Shown: positions 33,587-42,139 of the stretch, in pieces
Numbering within the stretch: the stretch's first letter is position 1
Layout: each line of letters starts with the position of its first letter
Assembly (NCBI RefSeq): GCF_001469875.2
Contig: NZ_LOPW02000018.1
Coordinates: 1-64,000 of the forward strand
Reading direction: 5' to 3'
Source of the DNA: Haloferax marisrubri
Lineage (GTDB): Archaea; Halobacteriota; Halobacteria; Halobacteriales; Haloferacaceae
DNA: 64,000 nt
The notes under the pieces: generated by a model
Seen by the model: only the letters and a program-made list of their open reading frames with translations
Told to the model about the DNA's origin: nothing
Database searches by the model: none
Made by a program: the position numbers and the translations under genes

Positions 33587-36100
33587 ATGAGCACATGGTC
33601 TACGTTTCCCGAACGCGCCGGAACGGTCGTTGTCGGGGCCGGCTGTGTCGGTTGTAGCGCGGCGTATCACCTCGCCGAGTCGGGTCGCGAAGACGTCGTC
33701 GTCCTTGACCGGGGTCCGCTGTTCGAGACGGGGGGGTCGACCTCTCACGCCCCCGGTCTCGTGTTCCAGACGGCCGGGAACAAACTGATGACGGAGATGG
33801 CGTCGTACACGCGCGACCTCTACGACGGGTTCGGCGACTTCCGGACGTGCGGTGGAATCGAAGTCGCCTACTCCGAAGCGCGCTGGGACTTCCTCAAACG
33901 CAAGCGCGAGTGGGGACAGTCCTACGGCATCGACGAGGGCGAACTCCTCACGCCCGAGGAGGTCGAAGCGCGCGTCCCGCAGATAAACCCCGACGTCATC
34001 TACGGCGGGTACTACGTCCCGTCGGACGGGAAGGCTGACGCCGTCAGCGCCGCCGAGTCGATGGCGGAGGAGGCGCGCGAGGCCGGCGTCGAGTTCTACG
34101 GCAACACCGAGGTCACGGACATCGACATCTCTGACGGCAGTATCGACGCGGTCGACACCGAACACGGCCGAATCGAGGCCGACGAGGTGCTCGTCGCCAC
34201 GAACATCTGGGGGCCGCTGTTCGGCGAGATGGTCGGCACGGACATCCCGCTCGTTCCCTGCGCGCACCAGTATCTCGTCTCCGACGAACTGGACGAACTC
34301 GAAGGCGCAGAGCGCGAAATCGAACAGCCGCTCCTCCGGCATCAGGACCACTCGCTGTACTACCGCCAGCACGGCGAGAGCTACGGTATCGGCTCGTACA
34401 ACCACGAGTCGCTCCTCGTCGACCCGGCGGATATCTACGGCCCGGACAAGCTCGACGACCTCGGACTCGAATACCCGTCGCTCCGCGAGTTCACGGAGGA
34501 GCACTTCTACGAGAACACCCACCCGGACCACGACCGGTCGGCCTTCGACGCCGCCAGCGAACTCGTTCCCGGCTTCGAGGACTGCGAGTGGACCTCCGCC
34601 ATCAACGGCATGTTCTCGTTCACGCCCGACGGCATGCCCATCCTCGGACCGGACGAGGACACGGACGGACTCTGGTGGGCGCTCGCCGTCTGGGTCACGC
34701 AGTCCGGCGGCGCGGGCGACATCGTCGCCAGCTGGATGGAAGACGGAACGCCGCGACTCGACGGTTCCCGAGTCAACGCTTCCGGCGCGCACGTCTCCCG
34801 GTTCCAATCGCACACGGGCAGTCGAGAGTACACCTACGGGCGCGGCGCACAGCAGTACCGCGAGGTGTACCAGCTCATCCACCCGCGCGAACAGCCGGAC
34901 GGACAGCGGGCCCTCCGCCGGAGCCCGTTTTACGACCGGCAGGCCGACCTCGGCGCGGAGTTCTACGACAGCGACGGCTGGGAGGTCCCGCAGTGGTACG
35001 AGTCCAACGAGACGCTCCTCGAAACGTACGACGTTCCGGACCGTCCCGACTGGCTCTCGCAGAACTGGTCGAAGGTCCACGGCGCGGAACACCAGCACCT
35101 CCGCGAGAAGGTCGGCATGGTCGATATGACGACCTTCACGCCCATCGAAGTGACGGGGCCGGGCGCGCTTGAGTTCCTGCAGGGGCTCCTGACGAACGAC
35201 ATGGACGTCACGCCGGGCCGGATGCGCTACTCGGCGATGCTCAACGAAGACGGCGGCGTGCTCGCCGACCTGACGGTCGCTCGCCTCGGAGACGAACGGT
35301 TCGTGCTGTTCACCGGGGGCGGAAGCTCGGCGACGCTCCACTCGCGGTGGGTCAAAGAGCACGCGCCCGACGACGGCTCCGTCGACGTGACCGCGCACGT
35401 CTCCAGTCGGACCGGCATCGGCGTCTTCGGACCCGACTCCCGGAAGGTGCTTTCGGATCTCGTCGAGGCCGACCTCTCGAACGACGAGTTCCCGTTCTAC
35501 TCCGCACAGGAGACCTACCTCGGAAGCATCCCCGTGACCATGCTTCGACTCTCGTACGCCGGCGAACTCGGCTGGGAAATCTACGCCCCGACCGAGTACG
35601 GGAGCCAGCTCTGGGACGCGATTCGAGAGGCCGGCGAGGAGTACGACATCGCACCCGTCGGCTGGGCCGCGCTCGATTCGACGAGCATGGAGAAAGGATT
35701 CCGTCTCTGGGGGACGGACCTCACGCCCGAACACAACCCGTACGAGGCCGGCATCGGCTTCGCGGTCGACCTCGATACCGACTTCGTCGGGAAGGCGGCG
35801 CTCGTGGAGGACAAAAACGACGACAGCCCGAGCGACCGAATCGTCCCGATAACGCTCGACGAGGAGGAAGCCGTCGTCGACGCGGGCCACCCGGTGTTCG
35901 CCGACGGCGAGGTCATCGGCTACTGCTGCCGGGCGGACTACGGCTACACTATCGACGCCGGCATCGCGTACGCGTACCTCCCCGAGGAGTACGCCAGTTC
36001 GGGGCAGGACGTCGAAATTCGGTACGAGGGCGACGCCTACCCCGCGACGGTCCGGTCGGGGCCGCTTTTCGACCCCGACCGCGACAAGATGATTCGGTGA
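33587..36100 (+). CDS. Dimethylglycine dehydrogenase/oxidase with GcvT-like domain
   Basis: This 837-residue protein has two fused parts. The N-terminal FAD oxidase (residues 1-430) shows VVVGAGCVGCSAAYHLAESG and the covalent-flavin segment GGSTSHAPGLVFQTAGN with His at residue 54, close to Arthrobacter dimethylglycine oxidase. The C-terminal aminomethyltransferase-like part (about 430-837) shows DMTTFTPIEVTGPGALEFLQ, LTNDMDV and GELGWEIYAP, typical of the GcvT folate domain. The enzyme demethylates dimethylglycine to sarcosine and passes the carbon to tetrahydrofolate (or a haloarchaeal equivalent) as methylene-folate. The start at 33587 is chosen because it puts the dinucleotide fold at residue 12. 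It completes the betaine route of this cluster. Confidence 0.93.
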   Translation: MSTWSTFPERAGTVVVGAGCVGCSAAYHLAESGREDVVVLDRGPLFETGGSTSHAPGLVFQTAGNKLMTEMASYTRDLYDGFGDFRTCGGIEVAYSEARWDFLKRKREWGQSYGIDEGELLTPEEVEARVPQINPDVIYGGYYVPSDGKADAVSAAESMAEEAREAGVEFYGNTEVTDIDISDGSIDAVDTEHGRIEADEVLVATNIWGPLFGEMVGTDIPLVPCAHQYLVSDELDELEGAEREIEQPLLRHQDHSLYYRQHGESYGIGSYNHESLLVDPADIYGPDKLDDLGLEYPSLREFTEEHFYENTHPDHDRSAFDAASELVPGFEDCEWTSAINGMFSFTPDGMPILGPDEDTDGLWWALAVWVTQSGGAGDIVASWMEDGTPRLDGSRVNASGAHVSRFQSHTGSREYTYGRGAQQYREVYQLIHPREQPDGQRALRRSPFYDRQADLGAEFYDSDGWEVPQWYESNETLLETYDVPDRPDWLSQNWSKVHGAEHQHLREKVGMVDMTTFTPIEVTGPGALEFLQGLLTNDMDVTPGRMRYSAMLNEDGGVLADLTVARLGDERFVLFTGGGSSATLHSRWVKEHAPDDGSVDVTAHVSSRTGIGVFGPDSRKVLSDLVEADLSNDEFPFYSAQETYLGSIPVTMLRLSYAGELGWEIYAPTEYGSQLWDAIREAGEEYDIAPVGWAALDSTSMEKGFRLWGTDLTPEHNPYEAGIGFAVDLDTDFVGKAALVEDKNDDSPSDRIVPITLDEEEAVVDAGHPVFADGEVIGYCCRADYGYTIDAGIAYAYLPEEYASSGQDVEIRYEGDAYPATVRSGPLFDPDRDKMIR

Positions 36101-36218
36101 GCGCCGGTTCCTCTCGCGTCACCGTCTCCGCTTTCCTTTGAATCGTCGGCCCCGTCGAACCCCTCCGTCGCTGCTACCGTATTGCGGCCGTGCTGACGTC
36201 GGGATGCGTGGAAATCAC

Positions 36219-36228
36219 ACACTAGTGT
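36219..36228. repeat. Perfect 10-bp palindrome downstream of the ParA partner gene
   Basis: ACACTAGTGT lies in the 227-bp gap between the dimethylglycine dehydrogenase gene and the ParA-partner gene (both ends face it). It could be a centromere-type or terminator-like element, but it is a single copy. Confidence 0.25.
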
Positions 36229-36327
36229 TACACTACTCTAGCGCTGTCACGGTCGGTGCGCTCCCGCTGTCGTTCCGCACGTGTTCTGTCCGGCGCTAAG
36301 AAGTTTGACAGAGACGGATTATCTGAA

Positions 36328-36744
36328 TTATTCGGAGCTCTCGTCCTCGACGCCGCGCTGTTCGAGGACGCGTTCGACGATTTCTTCGGGATGTTCGGTC
36401 GCCACGCCGAGCGCGGCGTTGTGGAGTTCGCTCTTCGTGACGCCCTTGAGTCCGTGGTCGCGGGTCAGTTCGCGCTCCACGTCGTAGGTGATGATGTCGT
36501 CGAACTCGTCGGCGACCGCTTCGAGCACGTACAGCGCCTTGTGGACGGTCTCGTCGAACTCGAAGGCGGGGAGCTCGCGGGGGTCGGCCGACTCGACGGA
36601 CTCCGACGCTGACTCGTCTTCCGATTCGGCCGCGTCGTCGGTGCCGGCGTCTTCGGTCGCTGGTTCGGGTTCAGGTTCGGGTTCCGACGCGGATTCCCCG
36701 CTTCCCATCGCGGCGTCGAGGTCGCCGAAGGGGTCTTCGCTCAT
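36328..36744 (-). CDS. Acidic partner protein of a ParA-like ATPase
   Basis: This 138-residue protein has a long disordered acidic N terminus (residues 1-55, with EPEPEPEP and Asp/Ser/Glu runs) and a helical C-terminal domain (about 57-138, starting PAFEFDETVHKALYVLEAVADEF). Its ATG overlaps the stop of the ParA gene as ATGA, so translation is coupled. Typical plasmid partition systems have a DNA-binding ParB after ParA. No ParB motifs are visible here, but position and small acidic helical character suit a haloarchaeal adaptor. Function is inferred from pairing only. Confidence 0.75.
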   Translation of the reverse strand: MSEDPFGDLDAAMGSGESASEPEPEPEPATEDAGTDDAAESEDESASESVESADPRELPAFEFDETVHKALYVLEAVADEFDDIITYDVERELTRDHGLKGVTKSELHNAALGVATEHPEEIVERVLEQRGVEDESSE

Positions 36745-37604
36745 CGGGCCACCTCGCCTTCTTCGACGATTTGCGCGAGTTCGTCGTAGCACGCCAACTG
36801 GTCGCAGGTGCTGTCGTAGTCCCGCAGCGGCATGTGCTCGCGAATCGACGCGTCGATGGCCGAGCGGTGCCGAATTCCGGGCTTCGGCAGGTCGCCGTCC
36901 CACTCACCGTTGTCGATGGCCTCGAACACCTCCGGGTCGGTGTACGCGAAGTTCGGGAGCTTCGAGGCGATGTTCGGCTTCGAGACGAGCTCCTCCACGA
37001 GCCGTCTCGTCGGGCGGTCGTGGTCGATTCGGTCCCGTAGGTCGGTCGGCACGACCGCGAGGATTTCGAGGTCGAAGTGTTCGCGCGCGGGCGTGATGAG
37101 CCGCTTGACGGTCTTTTCGAGCCCCGAGAGCGCCCCCGACTCGGGGCGCATCGGCAAGACGAGGTTCTGCGTGGCGTACAGCGCGTTGTCGTTGAGCTTC
37201 CCCCGCGCCGCGGGGCAGTCCACGACGACGTAGTCGTAGTCGTCGCCGAGAAGCGGGTCGATGACGCGCTGTTTGAGCCGCGCCGACCCCATCATCACGC
37301 CGCCGAGATCGGACTCGACCTGTTCGATGCGGTCGTTCGACGGGAGGAGGTCGATCTCGAACTCGGTCTCCAAGATGAGCTCTCGCGGCTCCAACTCGGC
37401 GTCGTCGAGGAGCACGTCGCCGAGATGCGCTTCCGAGTAGAACTCCTCGCCGAAGCCGAGGCCCGTCGTGGTGTGTCCGTTCGGGTCGAGGTCCACGAGC
37501 AGTACGTCACTTCCCCGGTGTGCGAGTTCGCGGGCGAGGTTGATGGAGGTCGTCGACTTGCCGATACCGCCTTTGAGGAGACAGACGCTGACTGCACGTG
37601 ACAT
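36741..37604 (-). CDS. ParA/Soj-family ATPase
   Basis: This 287-residue protein is a deviant-Walker ATPase. KGGIGKSTTSINLARELA (residues 11-28) has the signature lysine before GKST, and DVLLVDLDPNGHTTTG is the Walker A-prime/strand region. DYVVVDCPAARG is the Walker B-like strand. It should dimerise on ATP and bind DNA nonspecifically for segregation. It is paired with a small acidic protein (ATGA overlap) and sits 16 kb from the origin. The ATG at 37604 is chosen, as upstream codons lie in the AT-rich intergenic sequence. It may segregate this replicon or another cargo. Confidence 0.92.
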   Translation of the reverse strand: MSRAVSVCLLKGGIGKSTTSINLARELAHRGSDVLLVDLDPNGHTTTGLGFGEEFYSEAHLGDVLLDDAELEPRELILETEFEIDLLPSNDRIEQVESDLGGVMMGSARLKQRVIDPLLGDDYDYVVVDCPAARGKLNDNALYATQNLVLPMRPESGALSGLEKTVKRLITPAREHFDLEILAVVPTDLRDRIDHDRPTRRLVEELVSKPNIASKLPNFAYTDPEVFEAIDNGEWDGDLPKPGIRHRSAIDASIREHMPLRDYDSTCDQLACYDELAQIVEEGEVAR

Positions 37605-37802
37605 GATGGGGATATCCGTGATAGCGAGATTCTCGGCGTAGTTGAAATAATTATGGTTACTCCCGCTCTTTGAGCAACTCGGATTATCTAAATAAGCCAA
37701 ATAATCTAACTTTGGAGTTGCGCCGGTTCGCCCTTGCCTCGGCTGGCGGCCCGAATTGTCACCGGCAGTAGCTATTTGAGTCCGTTGTGTGCAGGTGAAT
37801 TC
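37605..37802. promoter_or_regulatory. Divergent promoter region with inverted repeat
   Basis: This AT-rich gap lies between parA and the anion transporter gene. An inverted repeat with arms GATTAT (37682-37687) and ATAATC (37701-37706) lies near the middle, with TATCTAA/AATCTAA-like direct similarity. The box AGCTATTTGAG at about 37770 would suit a leaderless transcript starting at the GTG at 37803. Autoregulation by ParA or its partner at the dyad is a guess. Confidence 0.4.
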
Positions 37803-39230
37803 GTGACAGATTGGTTGCCCGACCGAGGTCTGCGCACCCCCGAACTCTCGTCGCAGACGGTGACGCTCGCGGTCGCCGCCGCCCTGCTCTTGGCGGTCGT
37901 CGGCCTCCACCCCGTCTCCGTTCTCCCGGTCCGGTCGCAGTACGCGCTTTCGGTTTTCGTCGTCGCGCTCCTGCTCTGGTTGACCAAGCCGGTTCCGTAC
38001 GCGATTTCGAGTCTGGCCTGCGTCTCCCTGTTGTACGCCCTCGGCGTCGTGGACTCCTTCGAGGCCGCGGTCAGCGGCTTCACCTCCTCGCTCGTGTACT
38101 TCCTCCTCGTGTTGTTACTCCTCGGCAACGCGGTCCGGTCGGTTGGGTTGGACACCCGGTTAGCGAACCGACTGCTGTCCCCGGACAGCACCCCCCGCGG
38201 GACGTTTCGCTCCATCGCGCGGAACGTCCTCGTGCTGGCGCTGTTCATGCCGTCGGCGATGGCCCGCGCGGTCGCGTTCATCCCCATCGTCGAGGAGGTG
38301 ACTGAGGAGTTCGACCTCCCGTCGGGAAGCGGGTTCGAACGCGCGACGTATCTCCTCTTGGGCCACATCAACCCCATCGCGTCGATGGCGCTCATGACCG
38401 GCGGCGGGATGGCGCTCGTCACCTCGGGCATCCTCGCGACGAGCGTCCGACCGCTCTCGTGGGTCGAATGGGCGGTCCTGATGGTTCCGCCCACGGTGGC
38501 GCTCTACGCGCTGGCCGCCGCGGCCGCCGGTCTCCTCAACGCCGTCGACGCCGACTCGACCGTCGACCCCGGCGCGTCGGGGATTGCGGATGCGTCCGCC
38601 GACGGCGAGTTGACTCGCGAACAGGGACTCGTCGCCGCGGTGATGGCCGGGACTGTCCTCGCGTGGGTCGTCGGGTCGTTCGTCGGGATTCCCGAGATTC
38701 TCCCGGCGGTCGCCGCGGTCACCGTCCTCGCGCTTCCGGGGGTCGACGTCATCGACGCCGACGACGTCAAGGGACTCAGCTGGGGCGTCCTCTTTCTCAT
38801 CGGCGCGACGCTGTCGATTCTGGACGCCTTGGAAGCGACCCAAACCATCGCGCTCGTCGTCGACCTCCTCGCGCGGTTCGTCCCGTTCGGGGCGTTCAGC
38901 CACTGGCAACTCGTCGGACTGCTCCTCGGGTTCGCGGTCGCCGTCCGCGTGCTGTTTTCGACCGGGTCGGCCGCCATCGTGGTGATTCTCCCCATCGTAC
39001 TGCGGTTCGCGGAGACGTTCGGCGTGACGCGGCTCTACCTCGGACTCGCGGTCCTCCTCGTCGTGGGGTCGACGACGATTCTCCCGTTCAACACGACCGC
39101 CGTCCTCGTCTCGCTGGACCGCGGCCCGCTGACAAACCGGGACGTGACGCTGTTCGGACTCGTGACGATGGGCCTGTCGCTCGTCGTCGTGACCCTCTCG
39201 TGGCTCTTCTACTGGCCGCTCGTCGCCTGA
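37803..39230 (+). CDS. SLC13/DASS-family anion:sodium symporter
   Basis: This 475-residue protein has about eleven to twelve membrane segments and the divalent anion:sodium symporter (DASS) pattern. WLTKPVPYAISSL near the first substrate hairpin, MPSAMARAVAFIPI, and GSTTILPFNTTAVLVSL in the second repeat match conserved family loops with the SNT-like signature (here INPIAS and PFNTTA). Family substrates are dicarboxylates, sulfate or tricarboxylates. I chose the GTG at 37803 because a TATA-like sequence lies about 30 bases upstream; an in-frame ATG at 37734 exists. It appears monocistronic between parA and a Bat-type regulator. Confidence 0.85.
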   Translation: MTDWLPDRGLRTPELSSQTVTLAVAAALLLAVVGLHPVSVLPVRSQYALSVFVVALLLWLTKPVPYAISSLACVSLLYALGVVDSFEAAVSGFTSSLVYFLLVLLLLGNAVRSVGLDTRLANRLLSPDSTPRGTFRSIARNVLVLALFMPSAMARAVAFIPIVEEVTEEFDLPSGSGFERATYLLLGHINPIASMALMTGGGMALVTSGILATSVRPLSWVEWAVLMVPPTVALYALAAAAAGLLNAVDADSTVDPGASGIADASADGELTREQGLVAAVMAGTVLAWVVGSFVGIPEILPAVAAVTVLALPGVDVIDADDVKGLSWGVLFLIGATLSILDALEATQTIALVVDLLARFVPFGAFSHWQLVGLLLGFAVAVRVLFSTGSAAIVVILPIVLRFAETFGVTRLYLGLAVLLVVGSTTILPFNTTAVLVSLDRGPLTNRDVTLFGLVTMGLSLVVVTLSWLFYWPLVA

Positions 39231-39383
39231 GTCGGCGACCGGTCCGCGCCCGTCCGCGTGAACCCGCCCGGTATCGCCGCCCGTTGCGGCAACCACCTGG
39301 CTATTTGTGGGTGAACGGTATCTGCCCGGTACGGGTGAGTTCGCATCTTACGTGTTGAGTTTACGACGGCACCGACCGGCGTC

Positions 39384-40037
39384 ATGTCGAAGATAGACCG
39401 CCGTCTGCGAGACGCCCGGAGCATCGAGTTGGACAACGCGTTTTACGTCGAGGACGGGACGTGGATCGAGTCGCTCACCATCGCCTCCAACGGTCCCTTC
39501 GACGTGGAGTCCCTCCTCGCCGACATCTCGGGCGTGACCGTCTTCTACGACGAGGAGATTCCGACCGCCTCGACCGACGTGCAGATACGCCGAGTGACGA
39601 TTCTCGCCAACGAGTCGTACCCGTTCATCCTCGGACTGGTGCTCAGACAGGAGACGATTCCGAACCGCATCGTCCTCCAAGACGGCGTCTTCGAGGTCGT
39701 CGCCACCGCACAGGACTGGGACCACTTCAGGGAACTCGCCGACGAGATTCAGGAGACGCTCGGGGAGTTCGAACTCCGCTCCGTGACGCAGGACGAAACC
39801 CCCGGCGAACCGCTCGACAGCGGCCGATTAAAGGAGGTGTTAATCTCCAAGTTGACCGACGACCAACTCGCGGTTCTGGAGACGGCGTTCAACCACGGCT
39901 ACTTCCACATTCCCCGGGAGACCTCTGAGACCGAACTCGCCGACGAACTGGGCATCGCTCAGTCCACGCTGAGCGAACGACTCCGGACCGCGGAGCGAAA
40001 TCTGCTCGAACTCATCTACGGGCCGCGACAGGAGTAG
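39384..40037 (+). CDS. Bat-type HTH-10 transcriptional regulator (second)
   Basis: This 217-residue protein has an N-terminal beta-rich sensor-like region (about 1-145). A C-terminal HTH-10 domain reads KLTDDQLAVLETAFNHGYFHIPRETSETELADELGIAQSTLSERLRTAERNLLELI over residues about 155-210. The motif (N)HGYF.IPR.T is the hallmark shared with the regulator at 27.6 kb. It precedes an oligopeptide-type ABC operon by 117 bp in the same direction and is the obvious candidate to regulate it. The effector is unknown. Confidence 0.9.
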   Translation: MSKIDRRLRDARSIELDNAFYVEDGTWIESLTIASNGPFDVESLLADISGVTVFYDEEIPTASTDVQIRRVTILANESYPFILGLVLRQETIPNRIVLQDGVFEVVATAQDWDHFRELADEIQETLGEFELRSVTQDETPGEPLDSGRLKEVLISKLTDDQLAVLETAFNHGYFHIPRETSETELADELGIAQSTLSERLRTAERNLLELIYGPRQE

Positions 40038-40154
40038 CGTTGCACGTGCTGGTGAATGTTGCCGCTTTTCACCGGCCCAGTATATAAAGAACGATAGATA
40101 TCGGGGCGTATCGGGAACAGCACCATGGAAGATACTCCATAACAAGCGGTCGCA

Positions 40155-42089
40155 ATGTCGGAGAAAAATCGTGATAGTTCGGGTGTCGAACGTGGAACTG
40201 GCCTCACGCGGCGCGACTACGTGGCGGCGACGGCGACCGCCCTCGGCGTGACCGGACTCGCGGGGTGTACCGGTGGCGGCGGCAACGGGAGCGGCGGGAG
40301 CGACGGCGGGTCGAGTCTCACCCCCGACGTTCCGTCCGGGACCCCGGAGACGGTCGAGACGAAGTACTGGCGCGAGTGGGAGACCATCGACGCCGACGAA
40401 CCGCCGCTCGACTACAGCGCGACCGCCGGCGCGGTGTTGGACCCCGTCCCGCTCGAATTTTCGAGCGAGGACGACCCGTGGATGCGGGAACACGCGCTCA
40501 TGGTCCAGCGCGGACTGGACGCGCTCGGTATCGAGACGCAACTCAACGACCGACCGCTGAACCAACTGTACGCCCAGAGCTGGGACACGAAGGGGCTCGA
40601 AGCGATCATCTCGATGAGCACCCACGGTCCGGACCCGCAACGCGGGCTGGACCCGAACCCGCTTTTGATGCGGCGGACCGAGACGAGCCTCTCGAACTAC
40701 GACAACTACTACCACCCCGACCTGCAGGAGGTGCTGACGGAACAGAGTCGGGCGACCGACCGCACCGAGCGCGAGGAACTCGTCGCCGAGGCCCAGCGCA
40801 TCTTCAGCGAGGACGTGGGCGCGCTCATCACGCTGTTCCCCGATATCATCACCGCGGTCAACACGGAGCGCTGGAGCGGCTACGTCCAGACGCCGGGGAA
40901 CGGCCCGACGAAGGACTCGTTCGTCTGGTCGGAGGTGAACCTCCAACCCCAGACCGACGACCGGGCCTACATCAAGGGCGTGACCACCTCGATGAACTCG
41001 CTGAACCTCCCGTGGGCCGCCGGCGGCGCGGAGGCGAAGCGACTGACGTTCATCTACGACGGCCTCTTCGACGCCACGCCGGACCTCGAAGTCGTTCCGG
41101 CGCTGGCGACCGGCGGCGGGTTCGTCGACGACACCACCGTCGAACTCACTCTCCGCGAGGGCGTCGAGTGGCACGACGGCGAACCGTTCACCGCGGAGGA
41201 CGTGAAGTTCACCGTCGAACTGTACAAGGAACACTCCTCGACCAGTCAGACGCCGTTCTACGAGCCGGTCGAGTCGGTCGAGGTGCTCGGCGACCACGAG
41301 GTTCGGTTCAATCTGAAGGGCCCCGACGCGGCGTTCATGACCCAGCGCGTCGTTCGCAGCGTCATCATCCCCAAGCACAAGTGGGAAGACGTGGAGAACC
41401 CGTCCCAGCACAACCCCGAGTCTCCCGTCGGCACCGGGCCGTTCACGTACGAAAACTGGGAGCAGGGGACCCGCTTCGAGGTGTCGAAAAACGAGGACCA
41501 CTGGATGTTCGACGACGACTGGCGGGCCGACGTGCTCGGCGACCAGGCCACGACCGGCGAGGGCGTCGAGCGCGTCATCTGGATAAACGTCGGCAACATC
41601 GACTCGATGATCGGCTCGCTACAGGGCGGCGAAATCGACGCCATCGGGACGACGCTCTCGAACTCGCAGGCCGACCGCGCCGCGAGCACCGCCGGCGTCG
41701 AGAAGATGACCTCGGGCAACTTCGCGCCGCTCGACACGAAGCTGATGTTCTCCTGTCCGCTCGTTCGCGACAAGGAGTTCCGCGTCGCTCTCGCCAAGTC
41801 GGTCGACACCGAGGGCTTCGCCACCGACGTGTTGCAGGACCGCGCGACCGTCCCGAGCGGGGAGAACCCGATTTCGGACCTCACGCCGTGGCACACGTCG
41901 GACACGACGCACTACGAGTTCGATATCGACGGAGCGAAATCGAACCTCGAACGGGCCGGCTACACGTGGGACGACGACGGAAACCTCCGGTTCCCCAACG
42001 GGGACGCGTGGGCCGCCTTCGTCGAGCGCATCCAGCCCGGAAACATGCACCAACGCCGCGACGAACTCGGACAGGCGGACTTCTCGTGA
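40155..42089 (+). CDS. Oligopeptide-type ABC binding protein, apparently circularly permuted
   Basis: This 644-residue lipoprotein has a Tat-like LTRRDYVAATATALG and a lipobox GLAGC with cysteine at residue 38. Its order of segments is unusual for an SBP_bac_5 (DppA/OppA) protein. Residues about 97-245 look like the normal C-terminal lobe (EELVAEAQRIFSEDVGALITLFP, then AVNTERWSGYV). Residues about 275-640 look like the N-terminal lobe and middle (YDGLFDATPDLEVVPALA, REGVEWHDGEPFTAEDVKF, PVGTGPFTYENW). The chain ends after NLERAGYTWDDDGNLRFPNGDAW, where a normal protein would continue into the lobe placed first here. It should bind a peptide or other solute outside the cell. Confidence 0.85.
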   Translation: MSEKNRDSSGVERGTGLTRRDYVAATATALGVTGLAGCTGGGGNGSGGSDGGSSLTPDVPSGTPETVETKYWREWETIDADEPPLDYSATAGAVLDPVPLEFSSEDDPWMREHALMVQRGLDALGIETQLNDRPLNQLYAQSWDTKGLEAIISMSTHGPDPQRGLDPNPLLMRRTETSLSNYDNYYHPDLQEVLTEQSRATDRTEREELVAEAQRIFSEDVGALITLFPDIITAVNTERWSGYVQTPGNGPTKDSFVWSEVNLQPQTDDRAYIKGVTTSMNSLNLPWAAGGAEAKRLTFIYDGLFDATPDLEVVPALATGGGFVDDTTVELTLREGVEWHDGEPFTAEDVKFTVELYKEHSSTSQTPFYEPVESVEVLGDHEVRFNLKGPDAAFMTQRVVRSVIIPKHKWEDVENPSQHNPESPVGTGPFTYENWEQGTRFEVSKNEDHWMFDDDWRADVLGDQATTGEGVERVIWINVGNIDSMIGSLQGGEIDAIGTTLSNSQADRAASTAGVEKMTSGNFAPLDTKLMFSCPLVRDKEFRVALAKSVDTEGFATDVLQDRATVPSGENPISDLTPWHTSDTTHYEFDIDGAKSNLERAGYTWDDDGNLRFPNGDAWAAFVERIQPGNMHQRRDELGQADFS

Positions 42090-42139
42090 GGTGACGAGCA
42101 TGTCGAACACTACCCATTCGCGCCGTCGGGGGGCCGACC

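Noticed and set aside
33509-35890. Long open frame on the minus strand opposite the dimethylglycine dehydrogenase
   Set aside because: It has no recognisable motif and arises from the codon bias of the plus-strand gene, whose FAD and folate motifs are unambiguous.
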